From assembly GCA_951799425.1 (NCBI GenBank), contig OX637391.1:27771701-27835700 (forward strand): 64,000 nucleotides of DNA. The letters are read 5' to 3'. The notes below the pieces were generated by a model. It was not told the DNA's origin. It searched no databases and saw only the letters and a list, made by a program, of their open reading frames with translations. The position numbers and the translations under genes are program-made. Position 1 is the first letter of the stretch. The number at the start of each line of letters is the position of its first letter. Positions 57,061-64,000 of the stretch are shown one piece after another. This DNA is from Ilex aquifolium. Its lineage: Eukaryota > Streptophyta > Magnoliopsida > Aquifoliales > Aquifoliaceae.

Positions 57061-57529
57061 AGATTTTACAAGAGCAATTTTCAGTTAGTGTTTGTGTTTT
57101 CAGGTTCCTTCGAGAAAGAATAAATGTTGTTGAGAAAAGGCCAATGAGCCGTTTCGTTTTCACTTGAATAAGAAGATACAAATGTTGGTGATGGTTGATT
57201 TTGGTTGGGATTGATAAACATGTAGTGGAAAAAGCAGTATTCAATTTGCGTTTTTTGCCCTTTAAACTCCATATTTTTTTGGTTGTAATCATCTTTTTTC
57301 CTTTTTAATCTTCTTAACAATCCACGACGTGCATATATATTTATAAAAAATTAACTTATATTTGTAATTTATTTGACTAATAAATTTTACGTCAAATAAT
57401 TAAATTTTATATTAATTATGGTTAAACTTAATTATTAATTTATTCTATCCCTTTTTGAGTACCTAATTTGTCCTTTTTTTAGGTATCTTTTCAGCTTTTT
57501 TAAACATTTTTTTTTTTTATTGTGGAGTT

Positions 57530-58440
57530 TTTTTGTAAGATTATCATTCTTGAGTATTTGTAAACTATTATTTGTATTATAATATTATTATATTGTTGCA
57601 TATAAAAAAAATTCAAATGTGACATATATTTAATAGTAAAATTCAATCGGCCAACATGTATGTTATAATAAAACTAGTCATAATCTGTGCCTGAAGACAC
57701 AATAATTTATAAAATTCGAGCGTCCAAAATATTGATCCCACTGTATTAAATAATAATTTTTCTTTCTCTCATTTATTTGATTACATTATTTAAAATTTAT
57801 TTTTATCCATTATTTTTTAAAAAATATTGACATAAATATGTAATCCGACAAATTTTCTTAACATGTGTATACTATCGTGTATGGATAATGTCTGAAATAA
57901 AAATTATGTTAAATTACAAATTAATTAAATATTAAATGATTAAACATGTGATATAAATGGGTGATGGGATAGTTTTTGGGGGAAAAATATGTATGGGATA
58001 AAATTTTAAACACTTAGTTGTTTTATTATATAGATATAAATTAGACTTTATTTTTTTATATAAATAGATATAGATATAGAAATTCTACGTATATTTACTA
58101 CTAATAAATGAGTCCATGAGCATTTAGAAGTCAAAATGATAAGAAGTATTATTGTAAGATTATTATTCTTGAGTATTTTTCACATCTCAAAAAGATTGAT
58201 TAAACTGCAAAATATTATTTTTATTATAATATTACGATATTGTTACAAAAAAAAAAAAAAACAAATATGACAGTAAAATTTGATCTACTAACAATATGTA
58301 TATAATAATAGAATATAGATTAGACTTTATTTTTTTTATATAAATAGATATGGATATAAAAATTGTATGTAAGTGTAATACTAATAAATGACTACACACG
58401 AATTTAGAAGTCAAATGCTATTAATAAAAGAGTCCAAAAA
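57530..58440. repeat. AT-rich region with diverged direct repeats
   Basis: 57,533-57,676 resembles 58,152-58,316 ('gtaagattat.attcttgagtatt', 'atattgttgca/ac'), and 58,037-58,130 resembles 58,317-58,435 ('ttagactttattttttt', 'actaataaatga', 'atttagaagtcaaa'). No coding frame is supported. Possibly a decayed non-autonomous element. Confidence 0.5.
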
Positions 58441-58487
58441 AAATTTAGAAGTCAAATAGGTATAAAAGTTAAAAATCAAATGAAAGT

Positions 58488-59066
58488 TGATGGTGTATAA
58501 AATGTGGATGAGCAGATCGTGCAAATCTGTTACGTAGTGTTAGATCTGAGCTCCTAGGCCCGTGGATACTGTGTGTTGATTTACGGGATTGATGGAATAT
58601 GAGAGGGCTGACACCGGAAAAGTATAGTGGTTCACCAGTTCTGGAGCTCGGCTAATCCACTCTTTAATGGAGTCTCTTGCTCCTGTAGTCTATATTCTTA
58701 GTGATCATTGTTTATAGAGAGCTTTTGTTACAGCTAGAGTCGCCTCACTAATGGAGGCGTTGTACAGTATTTATAGTCTAGCCCCTGACTTGATGGGATC
58801 TGTAGCGAGATCTTTGCCCTTCATACGCTGGATTTCCCTTGATTTTGGGAGAGGATCTCGGTTAGTTGAGAATTTAGTGTCTTGATTAGGGCTAGTTTAT
58901 GTTTAGAGGATGCATCATGACTGCCAACTGTCTTTCAGGTGTTCTCCTCGGAGCATGGATGGAGGGGATCTCAGATCTAATTTGGCGAGCTGAAATTCTC
59001 TTAGCTGAGCTCCTGACCTGACCTCCTCATCCGAGCTCATACTTGGAACTTTTTTAGGTATCATCA
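58488..59066 (+). repeat. Element Y 5' LTR
   Basis: Starts TGATGGTG and ends GTATCATCA; homologous to the solo LTR at 40,294-40,882 in reverse. TATA-like 'gtatttatagtc' near 58,770. No 3' partner in the window. Confidence 0.75.
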
Positions 59067-60377
59067 ATTGCCCCCTAGCCCCTGGTCGGAGTGAACTTGA
59101 GCAGGGGATAAGCTAAGGCAGGGTTGAGGTAGACTCCTTACAACGACCTCGATTTGAGGGCGGAGAAGCTTTCCTGACGGTTTTTTGCAATCATTCCTTC
59201 CTCGATTCCAGTGCACGTTGTCTACTTCGAAGAGCCACGTACCGTAAGCCTTAAATGCTTCTGAATTGACAAAAAACTGCGTCACTTCTCTCTCTCTAGG
59301 CTTTACCCTTTCTCCTTCCTTACGATTTTTTATTTCCCCCAATCTGCTAGGCTTCTAGGGTTTTGCCAGGGGCCGTTTCTTTTCCGATTTGGTTCAAGGG
59401 TTTCACGAGGCTTGCTTCCTGATTTTGCGAGGGTCTTCGATCAGCCACTCAACTTCGGTTAGGTACGCTTTTTGTCTTCTGTTCATTTCTTCGTTATGGA
59501 TCCCTCGAGTCGAGGTGGTTGTTGCACTTTTTGACCTTTCATTTTTGCTATTTTAGGAATCGAGGTTCTACTTTGTACCCCATTCCCCTCTTTCTTGACT
59601 CTTACTCTGCGGCTAGGATCTTTTTCATCGGTCACTGGTGCCTTACCCCTTTGACCCTTAGAGAGTGTTTTTCAGAGCTTCCCCATCTTTACAGGTCCTT
59701 TAAACTTCCTTTCTCTTGTCCAGTTATGTCTGCTTCTTCTGAAGCTACGGGTTCGTTCATCTCCCTGATGGGGGACAAGTCTGCCGAGGAGGATACCGAT
59801 TTGGGGGACGTAGGCGAGGAGATTGACAATTTCCCCAGCGTCGATTCTGTCGATGTTGAGAAAAATACCGAAGAACCCCCCCTCGTCCTCCTCTCCTATG
59901 CCTAAGAACCCTAATAAAGGTAAAGCTAAGGTAAGTGGCGTAGGGATCTCTAGTAGTGTTGCATCGACTGTTTCCAGAGCTGCAGAGCTCGTGGGTCCCA
60001 GCGAAGTCTCTCCTTCTTATATGAAGGTTCTAGCTGCTCGCTTTGGTTTTCCTCTGGGTGTACAGTACTGGAACCCAGATGCATATACTCGATATGATTC
60101 CCCAATTCTTAAGAAAGTCTGTTTTTTCATGGCCGCCTTTAAGAACGGTCTTCGTTTTCCCCTACACCCTTTTATTAAGAGCGTCTTGCAGCACTTTAAC
60201 ATCTGTCCTGCTCAACTCTCCCCCAACTTCTAGGGTGTACTGGTGGACCTCCTTGTTTTCTTCAAGAAGCACAAACTTGGGGTTTCCATCGTTTCTTTGC
60301 TCATGAAGTTTTTCAATGTTAAATACCTTCCTTCCGACGGCTTCTTGTACATTTCTAAACGAGTTGTAGAGATCTGA
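59067..60377 (+). pseudogene. Element Y gag-like region (PF04195-like)
   Basis: After a leader beginning 'attgccccctagcccc', coding appears from about 59,726: an acidic N-terminus ('AEEDTDLGDVGEEIDNFPSV'), a frameshift near 59,870, then 'RFPLHPFIKSVLQHFNICPAQLSPN', which is the signature of the 'putative gypsy type transposon' domain. A TAG at 60,231-60,233 replaces the usual Trp and the frame ends at 60,377 next to a chromovirus LTR. Function of this domain is not established; it occupies the gag position in large plant Ty3/gypsy elements. Confidence 0.75.
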
Positions 60378-60381
60378 AAAG

Positions 60382-62438
60382 TGAGGATAAATTTTTTAAT
60401 TTTTCCGGTAGGGCATTATTCATGCACCATTTGCCGGTAGGGCACTACATATGCATCATTTAGGCGTAGGTCATGTTTAAGAGCATAATTTGAGTGTTCC
60501 ATATAAGAGAAACATGTTTAAAATGTTAAAATAAACCTACTGTGTGAATTTGAGCCTGAACGAAAATAATTTCAAAAATTGGACAAAAATGACATCTCGA
60601 GTGGCCAAGGTGGGACCGGCCACTATCAAAAATATATTTTTTAAAAATTTTCATTTAAAATAATTTTAAGAACTTTAGTTCAAATAAAATGTCGAATTAA
60701 GGCGTTTCGGGATGAGTTGTAATGTAACGGGGTCCCGGATTCATCAAGGGCAAAATGGTCATTTTACACCTTTGTCCTCCACTATAAATAAAGCCCCCTT
60801 AGTGTTAAAATACCAGTTTTTGGTCTGGGAAGGGGCAGTACATGTTCAAGGAGGAAAAATAAAGAAAAACCCTAGGTTCTTCAAGCTTCAAGCCACCAAA
60901 ACTCATTCCTAGGCCAAGATTCTTGCAAGACTTCCTTCTAAGAAGTTGTTCCTCTCAACAAGGGCTATATTCTCATCGATTGGTTCAGCTATAAAGCGAA
61001 CACAACTCCCTTGGTTTGAGAAAAACCATTTTAGGTATGATATTTTACTAAGTTGGGAATAAATTTAAGTTTTCTTGCCTTTCTATGTGTTGATTGAATG
61101 ATTTAGGTGTTTACTTGATGTTAGAAAATCATTTAGTTGGTAGTTGCTTTGAAAACTTAGAGTTAGTGGTTTAAGTACTTTTGTGTTCTTTGAGTTTTTT
61201 GACAATTTGTTGTTATGATAAATGTGTATATTACATATATGTTGGATTATTATATTCTAGCTTATATTCATGTAGAAAAACTCTTGTGGTTTGAGAGTTA
61301 CGATTTATTCCATGAGTTGGTAGTTTGTGTATTTGTAGTTTCTTTGAGAAATTGTGAAAGTAATGAATATGAAGCTTGATCATATGTTTAATTCATTGAA
61401 TTGTGCCTCACATTCATGTAGAAAAAGTGTTGTGAATTTGATGTTATGCTTTACTTTATGAATGAGGCATAATTTAAGTTATACGCCATGTGTTTGATGA
61501 AATGTTTCATAGAATTTACATTGAGAAAAATCATGGCATACATGAATCCTTGAAACATAGTGTGGGTTGAGCACTTGGTGCTATGCATTATGAGGGTATA
61601 GATCCTGTGGTGAAATACCCAAAATCTAGCCAATGACAGTACTTGCGGGCTGACGGGGGCGGACCATGAAGTGAGACATGGGTGGCATAGAGTTGCATGG
61701 GTGTGTCATGCATATTGACATTGCATAACATTGAGGGATTACGGGGTTGTAGATTTTAAAATGTACATTTGCACATGCCACGCCTTAAATTTGTTCCTAG
61801 CATTAGTATTTTGCCATACCAACAGTTGAGTTGACCCATTCGTGGGATATCATATTACCTATGAGACTCCCGGTACTTGAGACTTGAGGAAGTCTTAAAG
61901 GAAGGAGAGGAAAGGGACTCGAATGGATATTTGGCCCTTGAGGCATATTTTGTATGTATGGGCATAAGCCCAAATGACTTGTATTTTAGTTTGAAAATAT
62001 GTGGGACATCTTTATTTAATGAGTATCATATGTGTATGTTGAGAACAAGGGATGTATGGTTAATTTACATGGATTGTGGCTACCGAGTGAGGGTGGGTTG
62101 TAATATACTTATGCATATGAAATATTGTGAATATTAGGTGGGAAAAAGGCTTGGAAAACAAAGGAGGTTATGTCGAAATTTTATGAAAAATTAAAAGACT
62201 TGTTAAGTGTGTAAACACCTTTTAAATTGGTGGGAATGATGTCAAAAGGGGGGGTTTAGAAACCTTGAAGAAATAGGCTAAAAATAGAAGGAAAATGGCT
62301 TGAAAAACTTGGGGAAAAAAAATGGAAAAACGTGAGAAATGAATGAAAAATCAATTTATCCAACCTAATGACCTTTCATTTACTTTTCTTCTTCCTTTTC
62401 ACTCACTCTCCGGTTTTGTGGAAATTCGGGGCGTGACA
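60382..62438 (+). repeat. Tekay-type 5' LTR
   Basis: Ends 'ggggcgtgaca' just before the PBS. The start is TG at 60,382 (or 60,375). TATA box TATAAATA at 60,783-60,790. Short open frames inside, such as near 61,877-62,137, are not supported as genes. Confidence 0.7.
60783..60790 (+). promoter_or_regulatory. TATA box in Tekay-type LTR
   Basis: 'ccactataaataaagcc', about 400 bp into the LTR, before a transcript-like leader. Confidence 0.65.
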
Positions 62439-62441
62439 ACT

Positions 62442-62453
62442 TGGTATGAGAGC
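62442..62453 (+). promoter_or_regulatory. Tekay-type primer binding site, one mismatch
   Basis: TGGTATGAGAGC, one change from TGGTATCAGAGC (initiator tRNA-Met). Confidence 0.82.
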
Positions 62454-63258
62454 TTAGAAATTAGATCTTACATGAGAGTTGTAGGGAAATGGATAAGCCA
62501 ATATTGGAGATAGTTAGGAGACATGTGTGGTGACAAAGGAATTATTTTTACGTTATGAGTTTTGGATGTCATAGAGAGTATTAGTGTATTTTGGCTGAGA
62601 ATGTATAAAAGTAAAAAGGCTTTGAGGTATGATGATTTATGATGCTATAACTTTTTAGGCTAAGTCAATTTTCATTATTTTGCCTGGCCCTTAGTTGCTT
62701 TAATTTGTGAAGTCAAAGATGTGTGGTAATTCAATTTTGTTGCTTGGAGATAAGGTCAACTGTGGCGTCCTTTATATAATTTTGGTTAGGTGAAGTTATT
62801 GGAATTGATAGAGATGTTAAGAATTGTAGAAAGATTGAAAATTTTGATTTTATGGTGAAAACTTTGAGTTGGATATGTCTTCCATTAGGGTGATTAAGAG
62901 ACTATAAAATAGTACAATGTTCAAATACAATCAATTGGAGGGGCATGGTAAAATGAATAAGTATTTGTGTCGATTTTGGAATAAGAGTACAAATTGTGAT
63001 TTTGCTTCTCAGTGGATTGGAGGTTGTTATATGACCATTTATTTGAGGTTATTAATAGTGGTCTGGAATTAGTATTAATAGTTGGCTAGTGTTGGTTTGG
63101 GTAAAAAAATTAAATGTTAAGTGTTGACTTAATTTTTGTACAATTGAATTTTAAGAATTATTCAGAAAGAATATGGTTGGAAGATCATGGTGCAATAATT
63201 GATGAATTATATTAGATGACTTTGCTTGAAGATTGATTGAGAATGACATGGTAAGCCT
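62454..63258 (+). other. Leader with gag missing or decayed
   Basis: About 800 bp where gag is expected, but no frame or gag motif is recognisable; only the short post-gag linker returns near 63,280. Confidence 0.5.
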
Positions 63259-64000
63259 TTGAAGGGAAAGAAATATGGAGTAAGAAAATTAGTAATGACA
63301 AGAAAATGTAGGCAGGGCCAGACTACTCAGGGTCGTGATTATGCAGTGGCCACACCAGAGGCATCTACTTCAAGACCTTCAGTGGTTCAAGGTACATTCC
63401 TTGTGTTTAGTTCATGGGCCAGCGTACTGATAGACTCGGGTGCATCTCATTTATCCATATCTACCATGCTTGCCATGACATTGGGGTTGGACATAGATCG
63501 GTTAGACCCACCATTGCATGTTGACACCCAGTTGGGGTAGTGTGATATTGACGAGGATCTGTAGAGATTGCTCGATAGAGATAGCTAATCGCATCCTTTA
63601 TTTTGATTTCATTCTGCTTGACATGTCTGGTTTTGATATTATTTTGGGAATGGATTGGTTGTTTACTTTCTGGGCGAGTATAGATTGCTATAGGCGGAGA
63701 GTGATAGTGTGTACTCCTGAGGGAGATAGCTTTTATTTTACGGGAGATTGTGGGGATTTCTTAGTTTCACCCTTGTATGACTCGAGGAGTTGGGGAGGTC
63801 ATAGTTACATGTTGGCTAGTTTGGTAGCAAATGGGAGTGGGACAATAGAGAATGTGTTACCACCCATAGTGGATGAGTTTCCAGATGTCTTCCTGGATGA
63901 CTTGACTAGTCTACCATCGAGATGAGAGATAGAGTTCACGATAGAGCTTATCCCAGGCACTATGCCTATTTCTACTCCACCTTACCGTATAACTCCAACT
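63259..64000 (+). pseudogene. Tekay-type protease and start of reverse transcriptase
   Basis: The protease shows 'VLIDSGASHLSIS' (D-S-G active site, near 63,429), 'DFILLDMSGFDIILGMDWL' and 'ASIDC', followed by the RT entry 'EFPDVFLDDLTSLP' and 'IPGTMPISTPPYRI' running off the window. A frameshift near 63,530 splits the protease, and a TGA at 63,923-63,925 interrupts the RT entry. Family match to Tekay/Del is strong by motif order. Confidence 0.88.

Larger units (their letters stand above)
60382..64000 (+). mobile_element. Tekay-type chromovirus, 5' part (runs off window)
   Basis: LTR 60,382-62,438, degenerate PBS, no recognisable gag, then protease and the very start of RT. It follows the truncated element Y directly and probably inserted there. 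Confidence 0.8.

Noticed and set aside
61877-62137. Plus-strand 86-residue open frame.
   Set aside because: Falls inside the Tekay-type LTR and has no recognisable domain.

Overview
This is a nuclear window from a flowering plant, most likely a eudicot. It holds one ordinary gene with introns (a DSK2/ubiquilin gene, complement of 43,990-55,797) in a dense stack of nested LTR retrotransposons, solo LTRs, MITEs and AT-rich spacer. I see no rRNA, tRNA or CRISPR. The species cannot be named from sequence alone.

Left third (1-31,440): a nest of Ty3/gypsy elements of the Athila type. The oldest layer is a minus-strand protease fragment (1-296 plus 7,215-7,534). Element E1 (297-7,214; TSD ACAGG) split it. 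Next is an Athila-like element E3 (LTR 7,535-9,239, then gag), whose gag is split by E2 (9,721-16,044; TSD CTACA). At 16,910/16,911 the E3 gag is joined abruptly to a truncated LTR of E4 (minus strand, 16,911-23,194). E4 sits in the RNase H region of another Athila-like element, here called B. The rest of B runs through integrase (23,195-24,768), a small Cys-containing ORF, an extra ORF (26,417-27,655) and a 3' LTR ending at 31,440.

E1, E2 and E4 are non-autonomous relatives. They encode no reverse transcriptase or integrase, only a short zinc-knuckle protein, and keep about 1.7 kb of conserved noncoding 3' sequence that B also carries. B-like elements are therefore the likely source of their replication proteins.

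Middle (31,441-42,361): decayed Ty3/gypsy pieces, mostly on the minus strand. They include a Tekay-type chromovirus 3' LTR and RT/RNase H fragment, a second lineage (Z) with LTR, gag and protease, an Athila-type LTR end, an isolated gag fragment, a Tourist/Harbinger-like MITE (TSD TTA), a clean solo LTR (TSD AGGAA) and another LTR-like block.

Right (42,362-64,000): the DSK2 gene has eight coding exons (557 codons plus stop), with UBL, STI1-like repeats and UBA. Its nearly 6-kb first intron holds a recent but defective Ty1/copia element in antisense orientation (50,795-55,435; TSD TAAGC; LTRs 4/300 different). Related MITEs lie in another intron and upstream. Past an AT-rich spacer come a Ty3/gypsy element with a PF04195-like gag region (Y) and the 5' half of a Tekay-type chromovirus running off the window end.

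The most unusual signals are RNA- or DNA-structural features shared by the otherwise diverged Athila-type elements. They are (1) a covarying hairpin just before an internal polypurine tract, (2) a three-hairpin block before the terminal polypurine tract, (3) a size-varying but retained hairpin in U5, and (4) arrays of perfect palindromes in the LTRs whose sequence differs by element but whose palindromic form is kept.
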